Source: Nitrospira sp.
Lineage (GTDB): Bacteria; Nitrospirota; Nitrospiria; Nitrospirales; Nitrospiraceae
Assembly: GCA_025936075.1 (NCBI GenBank)
Contig: JAICUC010000005.1
Span: 1 to 36,520, forward strand
Direction: 5' to 3'
DNA length: 36,520 nt
The translations under genes and the position numbers were made by a program. Below the pieces are notes generated by a model. The model made no database searches. It worked only from the letters and a program-made list of their open reading frames with translations, and was not told the DNA's origin. Positions 18,357 to 28,740 of this stretch are shown here, one piece after another (the stretch's first letter is position 1; every line of letters begins with the position of its first letter).

Positions 18357-19601
18357 TCACTCCACCAATGACTCGCGCCGAGATGAGATGAAACACAGTT
18401 CGCGCACGGCAGTCAGAATTTCATCGGCCAGACGACGCTTTGGCATCAGCCCCAATGTTTTCTGTCCACCCGTGGCCGAGAGAACGACGACTGCATTGTC
18501 ATCACTGCCAAATCCACCTCCCGTTTGCGCGACATTATTGGCAATGATGAGATCCAGGCCTTTCCCCCTCAACTTGTCTTTCGCATGGGACAGTACTTGT
18601 TCGGTTTCCGCCGCAAAACCAACCACAATTTGCGATGTCCGGCGCGCAGACAGCATCGCAAGAATGTCCGGAGTGGCTTCAAGCTCGAGGACGAGCTCAG
18701 ATTTGCCCTGTTTTTTGAGCTTCTGCCCGACCGGCATTTTGGGACGAAAGTCTGCAACCGCTGCCGCCATGATCAGAACCGTAGAGGACGGGAAATGCCG
18801 ATTCAATGCGTCGCTCATTTCGCTCGCTGTATTGACTGAAACAGTGGTGACCCCGGAAGGAGGCGTCAGCGAGGTCGGGCCCGCAACCAAGATAACTTCC
18901 GCTCCTCGATTCCGTGCAGCTTCCGCAATGGCATACCCCATCTTCCCGGAGGACCGGTTGGAAATAAACCGAACCGGATCAATGGGTTCTTGAGTCGGCC
19001 CCGCGGAGACGAGCACCCGCTGTCCTTGCCAATCCCGTTGAGGAACCAGCGCCGCATGTATGGCATCCAGGATCTTTGACTCTGCCGGAAGCCTCCCTTG
19101 TGCAACTTGTCCCGATGCCAGCGGACCGACTTCAGGATCCAGTACAACGATGCCACGAGCTCGGAGCGCCTGAACATGTTGAACGACCGTAGAATGTGTC
19201 CACATGTCTCCATCCATAGCAGGAGCGACAATCACGGGACATCGAGCATTCAACAGCATCGTACTCAACAGATCATCGGCCAAACCAAGTGCCGCCTTTG
19301 CCAGAAAATTTGCCGTAGCCGGCGCTACAATAATCGCATGGGCTTGTTCTGGAACTGCGAGATGGATCATCTCCTCATGAGATTCAAAGAGGTCCGTCGC
19401 GACCCGCCTTCCGGAGAGGACTTCAAACGTAAGAGGAGTCACAAACTTCATGGCAGCCTGAGTCATGACCACCGACACGGCAGCCCCTTCACGCGCAAGA
19501 ACTCGAAGCAAACCAACCGCTTTGTACGCGGCGATGCTGCCGGTCACTCCAAGGACAAGGCGCTTGCCCCACAGATTTATCGGCGTTTGTGCTTCGTCCA
19601 A
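18357..19601 (-). CDS. coaBC: Bifunctional phosphopantothenoylcysteine decarboxylase/phosphopantothenate-cysteine ligase
   Basis: LVLGVTGSIAAYKA...VSAGPTQEPIDPVRFISNRSSGKMGYAIAEAA. Confidence 0.97.
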   Translation of the reverse strand: MDEAQTPINLWGKRLVLGVTGSIAAYKAVGLLRVLAREGAAVSVVMTQAAMKFVTPLTFEVLSGRRVATDLFESHEEMIHLAVPEQAHAIIVAPATANFLAKAALGLADDLLSTMLLNARCPVIVAPAMDGDMWTHSTVVQHVQALRARGIVVLDPEVGPLASGQVAQGRLPAESKILDAIHAALVPQRDWQGQRVLVSAGPTQEPIDPVRFISNRSSGKMGYAIAEAARNRGAEVILVAGPTSLTPPSGVTTVSVNTASEMSDALNRHFPSSTVLIMAAAVADFRPKMPVGQKLKKQGKSELVLELEATPDILAMLSARRTSQIVVGFAAETEQVLSHAKDKLRGKGLDLIIANNVAQTGGGFGSDDNAVVVLSATGGQKTLGLMPKRRLADEILTAVRELCFISSRRESLVE

Positions 19602-19604
19602 TCC

Positions 19605-19964
19605 TTACTCCTCAGCCGGAGCCGCCGCCGGCTGCACCGTATCATCAACGTACACACTGAGCTCCTTCTTGATTTCGCGGGCGTCCTCTCCAGTCATCAT
19701 GGCTAGACGTTCGGTTTCTCCCTCTTTTCCTCGTTTAGCTTCCTTCATCGCATCCCGGGCCTCTTTGCCGGTCAAATACTTGGTATGACCTCTCAACACC
19801 TCGTCAAGTGCGATGGTTGTTTCTTTTGTGAAGCGAGAGGACCCGGCTGGTCTAGCGCCTTGAGTCAAGTGCTTCGCCCGCTGCGAGGCGACGATCACCA
19901 ATCTATGACGGGAATCAAATTCGTTTGACGTGTATTGCGGCAATAAACCCAACATATCGATCAT
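19605..19964 (-). CDS. rpoZ: DNA-directed RNA polymerase subunit omega
   Basis: DSRHRLVIVASQRAKHLTQGARP...KETTIALDEVLRG; located next to gmk and coaBC. Confidence 0.9.
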   Translation of the reverse strand: MIDMLGLLPQYTSNEFDSRHRLVIVASQRAKHLTQGARPAGSSRFTKETTIALDEVLRGHTKYLTGKEARDAMKEAKRGKEGETERLAMMTGEDAREIKKELSVYVDDTVQPAAAPAEE

Positions 19965-20000
19965 AATGAACCTACTCCCTTGCTATAAAATGGATGACGG

Positions 20001-20705
20001 TTATCTTTCCGCGAATTTTGCATCCTTCTCAAGGATAAAGCTTTGTTCAAGCCAATGCATGTCCATCCGTTTCGTCTTCAGCCGTTCCGCAACGAATATG
20101 CTCTGCAACTCACGAAGGGATTGGGTCAGATCATCGTTGCGAACAATGTAATAATATTCCCTGAAACACCACACTTCTTCTTTCACCTTTTGCAGTCGGC
20201 GAACGATCTCCTCCTGAGAATCTGATCCCCGACCTTGGAGTCGAGCACGCAGAATATCCATCGATGGAGGAAGGATGAAGATATAGACGGCATCGCCAAC
20301 TTTCTTTTTCATTTGAAGCGCACCTTGAACATCGATTTCCAGCAAGACATCGATGCCCTGCGCCATCTTCTCCATTAAAGGATTCCGCGGTGTTCCGTAC
20401 CAGTTGGAATACACGTGTGCGTATTCCAAGAACTCATTTCTCGCAACCATATCGTGAAAGAGTTTCTCTTCAATAAAGAAGTACTCACGTCCGTGTTCTT
20501 CTCCCGGACGCGGTTTTCTTGTCGTAAACGACACTGAATGCCACAGCCCGGAGACCGACGCCACGATCTGTTTACACAAGGTCGTCTTTCCCGCTCCTGA
20601 GGGGGCTGAAATAATGTACAGTATTCCCCGACGTTCAGGAACTTGCCGACTCTCCATAACACCCGGCGGATGGTTACTTGTTGTAATCGAGGGCTCATTC
20701 GACAT
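20001..20705 (-). CDS. gmk: Guanylate kinase
   Basis: LYIISAPSGAGKTTLCKQI...SVSFTTRKPRPGEEHGREYFFI. Start MSNEPS at 20705 more likely than 20732. Confidence 0.96.
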   Translation of the reverse strand: MSNEPSITTSNHPPGVMESRQVPERRGILYIISAPSGAGKTTLCKQIVASVSGLWHSVSFTTRKPRPGEEHGREYFFIEEKLFHDMVARNEFLEYAHVYSNWYGTPRNPLMEKMAQGIDVLLEIDVQGALQMKKKVGDAVYIFILPPSMDILRARLQGRGSDSQEEIVRRLQKVKEEVWCFREYYYIVRNDDLTQSLRELQSIFVAERLKTKRMDMHWLEQSFILEKDAKFAER

Positions 20706-21573
20706 TCTGTATCTGTTCCCGCATACGCTCAAGCTCCGCCTTCATGCGCACCACCTCGGCCCTGATGACCGCATCATTGGCTTTTGATCCAATGGTATTG
20801 ACTTCCCGTCCCATCTCCTGCAGAAGAAAGTCCAACGTCTTCCCGACCGACTCGTTACCTTGAAGCGCACGATCAAACTGTATCATATGCGTATCCAGTC
20901 TGACCAATTCTTCTGTAATGTCGCACCGATCGGCATACAGAGCCAACTCTTGATTGAGCCGAGGGAGGTCCGGGATAGAATCTGCCAACAATTTCTCCAC
21001 GCGCTGCTTCATACGGTCGAACGCTTCCTGCGCAATATGAGGAGCACGGGACGATACGGCACTGCTGCACTCACGCACTTGATCAAGTCGAGCCAGGATA
21101 TCCTGTGCGAGTAAAGCCCCCTCTTTTTCCCGCATCTTCGTCATATCCGACACCGCAAGTAACCCCAGCTTCTCCACCACTTTTGTGAGAGTAGGATCGT
21201 CGGTCGGCTGCTCTGGAAGTGCGATGATATCGCGGAATCCCGCCATCAGCCCGATGTCAATGGAGCCTTTAAGTTTCAGCGTGCGTTGGAGCGTGCGAAG
21301 AGCATGATGGTACTGTTTCGCCAGTTCAACGTCAAGTTGCACCGCACGAGTGCTTCCTCGACTGCCCTGTAGCGACACCGTTAGATCGATTCTTCCACGT
21401 ACACACTGTTGTTGGATCGCCTTCTTGAATCGTTCTTCTAGTCCGCTCATCGACTTCGGCATGCGAATAGACGTTTCAAGGAAACGATGGTTGACCGACC
21501 TCACTTCAACGCTGACGGTCCCATCGGACCATGATTCCTGTCGACGGCCAAATCCTGTCATGCTCTTAATCAT
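20695..21573 (-). CDS. YicC family endoribonuclease-like protein
   Basis: MIKSMTGFGRRQ...SVNHRFLETSIRMP...FLLQEMGREVNTIGSKAND. Start 21573 overlaps the nth stop as ATGA. Confidence 0.95.
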   Translation of the reverse strand: MIKSMTGFGRRQESWSDGTVSVEVRSVNHRFLETSIRMPKSMSGLEERFKKAIQQQCVRGRIDLTVSLQGSRGSTRAVQLDVELAKQYHHALRTLQRTLKLKGSIDIGLMAGFRDIIALPEQPTDDPTLTKVVEKLGLLAVSDMTKMREKEGALLAQDILARLDQVRECSSAVSSRAPHIAQEAFDRMKQRVEKLLADSIPDLPRLNQELALYADRCDITEELVRLDTHMIQFDRALQGNESVGKTLDFLLQEMGREVNTIGSKANDAVIRAEVVRMKAELERMREQIQNVE

Positions 21574-22235
21574 TTCTGGAGTTTTCCTTCCCACTCACAC
21601 ACATCGTAAATCGGGCACACAAGACAGCGCGGCTTCCGTGCGAGGCACACATACCGTCCGTGAAGAAGCAATCGTTGAGACACATCCGTCCACTGGGTTT
21701 GTGGATATGCCGATTGCACATCGCGCTCGATTTGCTCGGGATCCCTTGAATGGGTCAAGGCCAATCGATTGGTCACCCGGCTCACATGCGTATCGACGAC
21801 AACAGCCGGTTTTCCAAATACAGCCCCAAGCAGCACATTGGCTGTTTTTCGCCCGACACCGGGTAGCGATGTGAGTTCTTCCATTGTGTCGGGGACTCGG
21901 CCCTTGAACTGCGCGGTAATGACCTGAGCACAGCCGATCAAGTTTTTCGCCTTGCTCTTATAAAAACCGGTTGACCTGATCAACGCTTCCAGCTCAGTCG
22001 GCATCGCCTTTGCCATGGCTTGCGGTGTCCGATATTGCTCGAATAGCCTCGGTGTCACCTGGTTCACACGCTGGTCCGTGCATTGCGCTGATAAAATTGT
22101 AGCGACCAGTAGCTCCCACGGAGAACGATGCGTTAATTCCACTCGAACCACCGGCATGGCTCGGCGCAAGTTCATGGCAATCTGTGCAGGGCGGTCGAGA
22201 ACGGACAGTATCCCCATGCGTTTGGCTTTCTTCAT
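21570..22235 (-). CDS. nth: Endonuclease III
   Basis: LVATILSAQCTDQRVNQVTPRLF...LTSLPGVGRKTANVLLGAVFGKPAVVVDTHVSRV; C-terminal FeS cysteines CLARKPRCLVCPIYDVC. Confidence 0.97.
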   Translation of the reverse strand: MKKAKRMGILSVLDRPAQIAMNLRRAMPVVRVELTHRSPWELLVATILSAQCTDQRVNQVTPRLFEQYRTPQAMAKAMPTELEALIRSTGFYKSKAKNLIGCAQVITAQFKGRVPDTMEELTSLPGVGRKTANVLLGAVFGKPAVVVDTHVSRVTNRLALTHSRDPEQIERDVQSAYPQTQWTDVSQRLLLHGRYVCLARKPRCLVCPIYDVCEWEGKLQK

Positions 22236-22256
22236 GGCGGCCCGATTGTGCAGAGG

Positions 22257-23951
22257 TTACCGACGAGATGCAAGCACCAGCGGGGCGTCCTGGAGCGGCA
22301 GGCCGACAGTCTGATGGTCATCGGTTGACAAAGCCCTCACGTGGGCTTCCAATTGAGCGAGGAGAGGACGCAGTGTGGCAGGCTGGAACGCCGAAATGCC
22401 GATGGCTCCGTAGCGCCGGCAGAGTAACTCGGCGTGCGATGGTGATATCCGGTCACACTTATTAAACACGAGCAATCTCGGTATCGCATTCAAATGCAAC
22501 TCCTCAAGAATGGCGACGACGGCCGTAATCTGAATGTCGATATCGGCAGCGCTGCCATCGACAACATGCAGCATGAGATCAGCCTCTCGGAGTTCTTCGA
22601 GCGTGGTCCGAAAGGCGCCGACCAGTTCTTGTGGAAGATCTCGAATAAACCCCACCGTATCGGTGATGATGATTTCGCGATCCTGTGGAAACCGCAGACG
22701 TCGGCTCGTCGTGTCCAGAGTTTCGAATAATCGATTTTGAGCTGATACCTGACTGTTCGTCAGCACGTTGAGCAGTGTCGACTTACCGGCGTTCGTATAG
22801 CCCACGAGGGAAACGACGGGGAGACCGTGCCGATCTCGTCTGGATCGACGCTGGTCTTGCCGGCGTCCAAACTGTGTCAGTTCCCGTTCTAAATGCGTAA
22901 TGCGGTCACGCACGCGGCGACGATCAGTTTCCAATTTGGTTTCGCCCGGTCCTCGAGTCCCGATCCCGCCACCCATGCGCGAGAGTTCGGTACCTTTTCC
23001 AGACAATCGCGGTAGCAGATACCGTAACTGCGCGAGTTCCACTTGGACTTTGCCTTCACGACTGTGGGCTCGGCGAGCAAAGATATCGAGGATCAGCTGA
23101 GTCCGGTCAATCACCTTAATATCCGTCATCTCTGAAATTGCTCGCAGTTGAGCCGGTGACAACGTTTGATCAAAGATCACCATGTCGGCGCCCCGATGAA
23201 GTGTTCGAATCAGGACATCCTTCATCTTGCCGCTTCCCAAGAGATACCGTTGATGCCCATCCGGCGTTCGTTGTACGACCCGGTCGATCACCGTGATATC
23301 GGCGGAGGTCGCCAGCTCAGCCAATTCGGCCAAACGCTCTTCCTGTTCGGATCGACTTTTAACGGAGGCGCTGACAAGTATCGCCGATTCCTTGCCGCTC
23401 CCCACCGCATAGTGAGCTCGCGCCTGTTGAAGGTCTACGTCGAGCTCTTCGATGAACTGGTCGAACATCATGGTCAGATTGTGGAACGGAACGGTCTTGA
23501 GTACTTTGAACAATTGACCAGTCGAATTGGGCGCCAGCAGATGAGCGAGATACAGATTGCCTAATTGGCCATCCTCAGTGATAGAGAGGAGTCCGATAAG
23601 GTCAAGTCGCAAGAAAGCGAGATCGGTGAGCACCTCTTGATTTAAGGGCTGATCGTGCAGTTGTGTACGAATGAACCTCAAACCACGGAGCGATCGCGCC
23701 CCCGTACGGAAGAGGGTCAGCGTCGTCGAAGACAGGGACAAATCCGTTCCCACAATCACTTCCTGAACTTGTCCTCGTCGTGTCAACAGCACACCGATCG
23801 GGCGACGGAGCTCAACGGTCAGCTGGGCCATGGCTTTTGCAAGCTCCGGGGTAATGACTTTATCGGGGGAGACACGACGTCGGTAGAGCCGTTCAACCGA
23901 CGCGACTTGGCTGGTGCGTAGTCCTGTGATCTGACCTCGGATATCAGGAAT
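22257..23951 (-). CDS. hflX: GTPase HflX; proposed ATT start at 23951 (ORF track starts at the internal ATG 23831)
   Basis: GTPase motifs GYTNAGKSTLLN, DTVGFIRDLP, FNKCD. Upstream in-frame IPDIRGQITGLRTSQVASVERLYRRRVSPDKVITPELAKAMAQL resembles the conserved HflX N-terminus. Confidence 0.9.
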   Translation of the reverse strand: MPDIRGQITGLRTSQVASVERLYRRRVSPDKVITPELAKAMAQLTVELRRPIGVLLTRRGQVQEVIVGTDLSLSSTTLTLFRTGARSLRGLRFIRTQLHDQPLNQEVLTDLAFLRLDLIGLLSITEDGQLGNLYLAHLLAPNSTGQLFKVLKTVPFHNLTMMFDQFIEELDVDLQQARAHYAVGSGKESAILVSASVKSRSEQEERLAELAELATSADITVIDRVVQRTPDGHQRYLLGSGKMKDVLIRTLHRGADMVIFDQTLSPAQLRAISEMTDIKVIDRTQLILDIFARRAHSREGKVQVELAQLRYLLPRLSGKGTELSRMGGGIGTRGPGETKLETDRRRVRDRITHLERELTQFGRRQDQRRSRRDRHGLPVVSLVGYTNAGKSTLLNVLTNSQVSAQNRLFETLDTTSRRLRFPQDREIIITDTVGFIRDLPQELVGAFRTTLEELREADLMLHVVDGSAADIDIQITAVVAILEELHLNAIPRLLVFNKCDRISPSHAELLCRRYGAIGISAFQPATLRPLLAQLEAHVRALSTDDHQTVGLPLQDAPLVLASRR

Positions 23952-23962
23952 TGGCTTTCTCC

Positions 23963-25087
23963 TTATCTCTTAGAAAAATCGATATTGAGTCGGTTTTCTT
24001 CATGAATCGTCACGAACCTCCCGGCCTGACTGATATCGAGATCGTCATGTGGCCGCTCTCCGTTCATCAGCAACCGGCGCCCCGCCGAGGCGATCATGGC
24101 AGCATTGTCGGTGCAATATTCAAGAGGCGGCAGCGATAGATGAATGCCTTCACGTACCGCTCGCTCGCTTAGTATGGTTCTCAATCGTGAATTAGCTGAA
24201 ACTCCTCCCACGACAGCGAGCGCTTTCACGTTCGACTGCTTGAGAGCAGCGAAGGCCTTCGTGGCCAAGACCTGCACAATAGCCTCTTGGTAGCTGGCCG
24301 CCAAGTCGGCAGTCTGATGAGGTCGCAGAGGACCATCCATTTCTCGTAACTTATACAACAACGCCGTCTTGAGGCCACTGAAGCTGAACTCAAGGCTGTT
24401 CTTTGCCCCGTGGAAGCGAGGAAATCGAAAGGCCTGTGAATCCCCGGAACGTGCGATTCGATCAATAGCCGGTCCGCCTGGATACCCCAGGCCAAGCATC
24501 TGGGATCCCTTGTCGAATGCCTCACCGGCGGCGTCGTCGCGAGTACGTCCCAGCAGGATACACCGACCATCGACTTCATGGCGATAGAGGTGAGTATGAC
24601 CGCCCGACACAACCAACACAATGCAGGACAGTGGGAATATAGGGTCGGCGAGCCATGCGGAAGCGATGTGGCCCTGCAGGTGATTGATGGCAATAATCGG
24701 AATGCCCAAGCCGTAGCTCAAGGCTTTTGCGTAATTCGCTCCCACCAAAAGCGCCCCAGCCAATCCAGGTCCGTGAGTGACGGCCACCGCACCTAGAGTA
24801 CTTTTGGAAACTTGGGCAGTCACCAAGGCTTCTCTGACGACCATGTCGATCGTCTCAAGATGAGCTCGTGCGGCTAACTCTGGGACGACGCCGCCGAACT
24901 TTTCATGGACGGCCACTTGTGAAGAGACTATGTTGGAAAGCACCTCTCCTTCACGACTGAGTACGGCTGCAGCCGTTTCATCGCATGAAGATTCGATGCC
25001 AAGAACCGGGCCCGGACGCCATCGAACCTCAGGTTGAAATTCTGACCGGTTGGAGTGAGAGCACATTCCGTTACGAAGGGGCCACAT
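23963..25087 (-). CDS. tsaD: tRNA N6-adenosine threonylcarbamoyltransferase (start 25087 or 25066 rather than 25102)
   Basis: VLGIESSCDETAAAVL...VTHGPGLAGALLVGANYAKAL...INHLQGHIAS...VVGGVSANSRLR. Confidence 0.97.
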   Translation of the reverse strand: MWPLRNGMCSHSNRSEFQPEVRWRPGPVLGIESSCDETAAAVLSREGEVLSNIVSSQVAVHEKFGGVVPELAARAHLETIDMVVREALVTAQVSKSTLGAVAVTHGPGLAGALLVGANYAKALSYGLGIPIIAINHLQGHIASAWLADPIFPLSCIVLVVSGGHTHLYRHEVDGRCILLGRTRDDAAGEAFDKGSQMLGLGYPGGPAIDRIARSGDSQAFRFPRFHGAKNSLEFSFSGLKTALLYKLREMDGPLRPHQTADLAASYQEAIVQVLATKAFAALKQSNVKALAVVGGVSANSRLRTILSERAVREGIHLSLPPLEYCTDNAAMIASAGRRLLMNGERPHDDLDISQAGRFVTIHEENRLNIDFSKR

Positions 25088-25175
25088 GACATTGAATAAC
25101 AAAACGGCCCCTGCAGCGATCAGCCACAGAGGCCGCTCATGCTTGTTCTGGGGATCTCAGCGATCACCAAATGCA

Positions 25176-27602
25176 CTATACTCCAGCCAATGCCTCCTGC
25201 TCGATGAAAGTGGGAGCTCCGTCCCGCAGAACCACTTTCACTTTTCGGCTCTCTTTGAAACGCCCCCTGATCAGCTCATCGGATAGCGGATCTCCGATGG
25301 CACGCTGAATAGCCCGCCGCATTGGTCTCGCTCCGTACAACGGCTCATAGCCCTCCTTGATGAGCCATTGCTTGACTTCGTCATCGACTTCAATTTCAAT
25401 CCCTTTGTCCAATAGGCGGAGGTTCAACTCACGGAGCAAGATATCCAAGATGCTATAGAGCTGCTCTTTTTCCAATTGATGGAAAATCACGATTTCGTCG
25501 ATCCGATTGAGGAATTCGGGACTGAATGATTTCCGAAGTTCTCCGAGCACTTCTTCCTTCTTCCGACGTGCCGCTTCGCTTTCCGTGCTCTGAAAACCAA
25601 GGGAAACGCCCTTCTGAATCATTTTCGTCCCGATGTTGGACGTCATAATGACGACCGTATTCTTGAAATCAACTTTTCGCCCGAGACTATCAGTCAACAC
25701 TCCATCATCTAATACTTGAAGCAGGACATTGAACACATCCGGATGAGCCTTCTCAATTTCATCGAACAATACGACGGAATAAGGCCGACGGCGTACTTTT
25801 TCGGTCAACTGTCCACCTTCTTCATACCCCACATAGCCGGGAGGAGCTCCAAAAAGCCGAGAGCTCGTAAATTTTTCCTGATATTCGGACATATCGACAC
25901 GGATCAACGCATCTTCGCTGTTGAACAGAAACTCAGCCAATGTCCTGGCCAGTTCCGTCTTACCCACACCCGTCGGTCCTAAGAAAATGAAGGAGCCGAT
26001 CGGTTTTCGAGCTTCCTTCAAGCCGGCACGAGATCGTCGGATGGCGCGAGCGACCGCGGAAATCGCCTCATTTTGACCGACCACTCGTTTATGGAGAAAC
26101 TCTTCCATGCGCAAGAGCTTGTTGGACTCTTCTTCTTCCAGCTTAAAGAGCGGAATACCGGTCATTTTTGACACAACGTAGGCGACATCCTCTTTACCGA
26201 TCACAGGCTTGTTTTTTTCTTGATTCTTTTTCCATTCTCGCTTGGATTCGTCGAGCAACTTACGCAGTCGCTCTTCTTCCTCACGGTGCCGTACGGCTTC
26301 CTCGAAATTCTGCATGGATATTGAGAGTTCTTTCTCTCGCGATACCTTCTTCAGCTCTTGCTCCATCGCTTTCAATTCCGAAGGGAGTGCATAGGTCTGA
26401 AGCTTCGCCCGTGACCCGGTTTCATCAATCAAATCGATCGCCTTGTCCGGGAGAAACCGGTCGGTGATGTACCGATCGGACAACTTGACAGCTTCAATAA
26501 TGGCGTCTTCCGTGATTTCGACTCCGTGATGTTCCTCGTATCGGTCTCGAAGCCCTTGGATGATGCGGACAGTTTCATCAAGATTTGGCGGCTGAACGTG
26601 GATCGGCTGGAATCGCCGTTTCAACGCGCCGTCTTTTTCAATATGCTTCCGGTACTCATCCAGCGTCGTAGCACCAATGCATTGGATCTCGCCGCGCGAC
26701 AAAGCCGGCTTCAACATATTGGAAGCGTCGATGGATCCCTCTGCAGCTCCGGCGCCAACCAGCGTATGCAGCTCATCAATGAAAATGATGATATTGCCGG
26801 CCTGGACAATCTCTTTCATCACGACCTTGAGACGCTCTTCGAACTGTCCACGGTACTTGGTACCGGCAACCAGAGACCCTAGATCCAAGGCGATGACCCG
26901 ACGAGAGAGCAGATTGTCGGGAACTTCAGATTGGACGATCCGTTGTGCAAGTCCTTCCACGATGGCGGTTTTCCCTACACCGGATTCGCCGATCAGCACA
27001 GGATTGTTCTTGCTCCTGCGACTGAGGATCTGCAAGACACGTTCGATCTCATCGGCTCTACCGATCACCGGATCCAGTTGACCTTCTTGGGCCAGCTGGG
27101 TCAGATCACGTCCGAATTCATCGAGAGCCGGAGTATTGCTCTTCCGATCTCGTTCTCGGGGAGCGGACTTCCGTAGAAACGTCACCGTCAACTGCCGTGC
27201 CGTCAACAGATTGGCACCCAGGCTGCGGAGGATTTTCCCACCTATCCCTTCTTCTTCGCGAAGAAGGCCGAGAAGAAGATGCTCACTACCGATGTGGTTG
27301 TGGCCCAGAAGGCGAGCTTCTTCGACTCCGTATTCGATAACCTTCTTCACGCGGGGGCTGAAGGGAATCTCTCCGAACGTCATAGTGGTCCCTCCACCTG
27401 GCAGATTTCGCTCAATTTCTAACCTGATCTGCTCCGTAGAGAGCCCCATCTTTTTTAGAATCATAAGAGCAATGCCGTCGGACTCACGAAGTATGGCCAA
27501 GACGAGATGTTCAGTCCCTAGATAGTCGTTCTGGTGCCGCTCGGCCTCCTCGCGCGCGAGGATGATGATTTTTCGACCTTTATCCGTGAATCGTTCGAAC
27601 AT
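25176..27602 (-). CDS. clpC: ATP-dependent Clp protease ATP-binding subunit ClpC
   Basis: [38 protein letters not shown]...[16 protein letters not shown]...[19 protein letters not shown]; 808 aa. Confidence 0.98.
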   Translation of the reverse strand: MFERFTDKGRKIIILAREEAERHQNDYLGTEHLVLAILRESDGIALMILKKMGLSTEQIRLEIERNLPGGGTTMTFGEIPFSPRVKKVIEYGVEEARLLGHNHIGSEHLLLGLLREEEGIGGKILRSLGANLLTARQLTVTFLRKSAPRERDRKSNTPALDEFGRDLTQLAQEGQLDPVIGRADEIERVLQILSRRSKNNPVLIGESGVGKTAIVEGLAQRIVQSEVPDNLLSRRVIALDLGSLVAGTKYRGQFEERLKVVMKEIVQAGNIIIFIDELHTLVGAGAAEGSIDASNMLKPALSRGEIQCIGATTLDEYRKHIEKDGALKRRFQPIHVQPPNLDETVRIIQGLRDRYEEHHGVEITEDAIIEAVKLSDRYITDRFLPDKAIDLIDETGSRAKLQTYALPSELKAMEQELKKVSREKELSISMQNFEEAVRHREEEERLRKLLDESKREWKKNQEKNKPVIGKEDVAYVVSKMTGIPLFKLEEEESNKLLRMEEFLHKRVVGQNEAISAVARAIRRSRAGLKEARKPIGSFIFLGPTGVGKTELARTLAEFLFNSEDALIRVDMSEYQEKFTSSRLFGAPPGYVGYEEGGQLTEKVRRRPYSVVLFDEIEKAHPDVFNVLLQVLDDGVLTDSLGRKVDFKNTVVIMTSNIGTKMIQKGVSLGFQSTESEAARRKKEEVLGELRKSFSPEFLNRIDEIVIFHQLEKEQLYSILDILLRELNLRLLDKGIEIEVDDEVKQWLIKEGYEPLYGARPMRRAIQRAIGDPLSDELIRGRFKESRKVKVVLRDGAPTFIEQEALAGV

Positions 27603-27671
27603 CCTGCCTCCTTACTCGTGAGTGCGAACCCTGGCCGCGTTCGAGCAAAACCGTTGAAAAACCTTGGCCTA

Positions 27672-27700
27672 ATTCTAACCACAGTATTCTTGAGAGTCAA
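27672..27700 (-). promoter_or_regulatory. Candidate sigma70 promoter of clpC
   Basis: Minus strand TTGACT (27700-27695), 17-nt spacer, TAGAAT (27677-27672). Confidence 0.6.
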
Positions 27701-27795
27701 GATTGCGCGGATAACAAGACGGCATGGCGTTTAGGACACGCATCAGTCGGTGTTTCTTTTTTCCGCATAGCAGCTCTTGTGTGAATGATCATGCG

Positions 27796-27825
27796 TTGAC
27801 ATAAAAAGAAATATCCCGATACAAT
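27796..27825 (+). promoter_or_regulatory. Candidate sigma70 promoter of nadK
   Basis: TTGACA (27796-27801), 18-nt spacer, TACAAT (27820-27825). Confidence 0.65.
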
Positions 27826-27861
27826 CGCCCTCCTTTTTGCCCGCTCACGCATACGGAATTC

Positions 27862-28722
27862 ATGAAAAGTAAAAGTATCGGGATTCTCACCAAGCCAAAA
27901 TTTCCTGAAGTCAAAGCCACATTGCTCGGGGTCGTTGCTTGGCTCCGATCCCGCAGCATCAACGTTATTCTCGATACAACGTCTGCAACGTTACTGAATG
28001 AACCAGGCGGAATTCAGAAAACGCAACTCACCGAAAAGGCCGACGTGTTGTTAGTGCTGGGCGGGGACGGCACCATCCTGAGTGCAGCAAGGCTGGCGGC
28101 AGAACGGAGCATTCCTATCTTGGGGGTCAACATGGGAGGGCTCGGATTCTTAACCGAGGTGCGGCTGGACAATCTCTACCCTTCGCTGGAACGAGTATTC
28201 GCCAACGACTTTACCCTTGATGAACGACTGATGTTGGCGACCCACGTTCACCGGCACGGAGAAACAGTCGCGCGAGGAATCGTACTCAACGATGTCGTCA
28301 TCAGTAAAGGCACCCTCGCTCGTATGATCGAACTACAGATCGCCATAGAGGGCCAGTTCGTGGCCAACCTACGAGGTGACGGTCTGATCATCGGAACACC
28401 CACAGGCTCTACCGCCTACTCTCTCTCTGCCGGAGGCCCCATCATGACTCCCGCCCTTCAGGCGCTCATTGTGACTCCAATCTGTCCGCATACATTGACG
28501 CATCGCCCGTTGATCGTACCAGGCGATGTCGTCATTGAAGTGACGTTGACCAGTAAGGATGACGGATCAATGGCCACACTCGATGGGCAAGTCGGCGTTG
28601 CCATGACACAGGGCGATACAGCCGTAATTCAGGCTTCAGACTATCGGACGAGATTGATTAGATTTCCAGAAAGTCATTATTACGAAGTATTGCGGGAAAA
28701 GCTGAAATGGGGGCACGTATGA
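27862..28722 (+). CDS. nadK: NAD kinase
   Basis: LLVLGGDGTILSAARLAA...GVNMGGLGFLTEV...GDGLIIGTPTGSTAYSLSAGGPI. Confidence 0.97.
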   Translation: MKSKSIGILTKPKFPEVKATLLGVVAWLRSRSINVILDTTSATLLNEPGGIQKTQLTEKADVLLVLGGDGTILSAARLAAERSIPILGVNMGGLGFLTEVRLDNLYPSLERVFANDFTLDERLMLATHVHRHGETVARGIVLNDVVISKGTLARMIELQIAIEGQFVANLRGDGLIIGTPTGSTAYSLSAGGPIMTPALQALIVTPICPHTLTHRPLIVPGDVVIEVTLTSKDDGSMATLDGQVGVAMTQGDTAVIQASDYRTRLIRFPESHYYEVLREKLKWGHV

Positions 28723-28740
28723 CACGGAAATAGGGTAACA

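Noticed and set aside
18040-18993. 317-aa plus-strand ORF
   Set aside because: Antisense to coaBC and the TPR gene; composition typical of a shadow ORF in GC-rich DNA.
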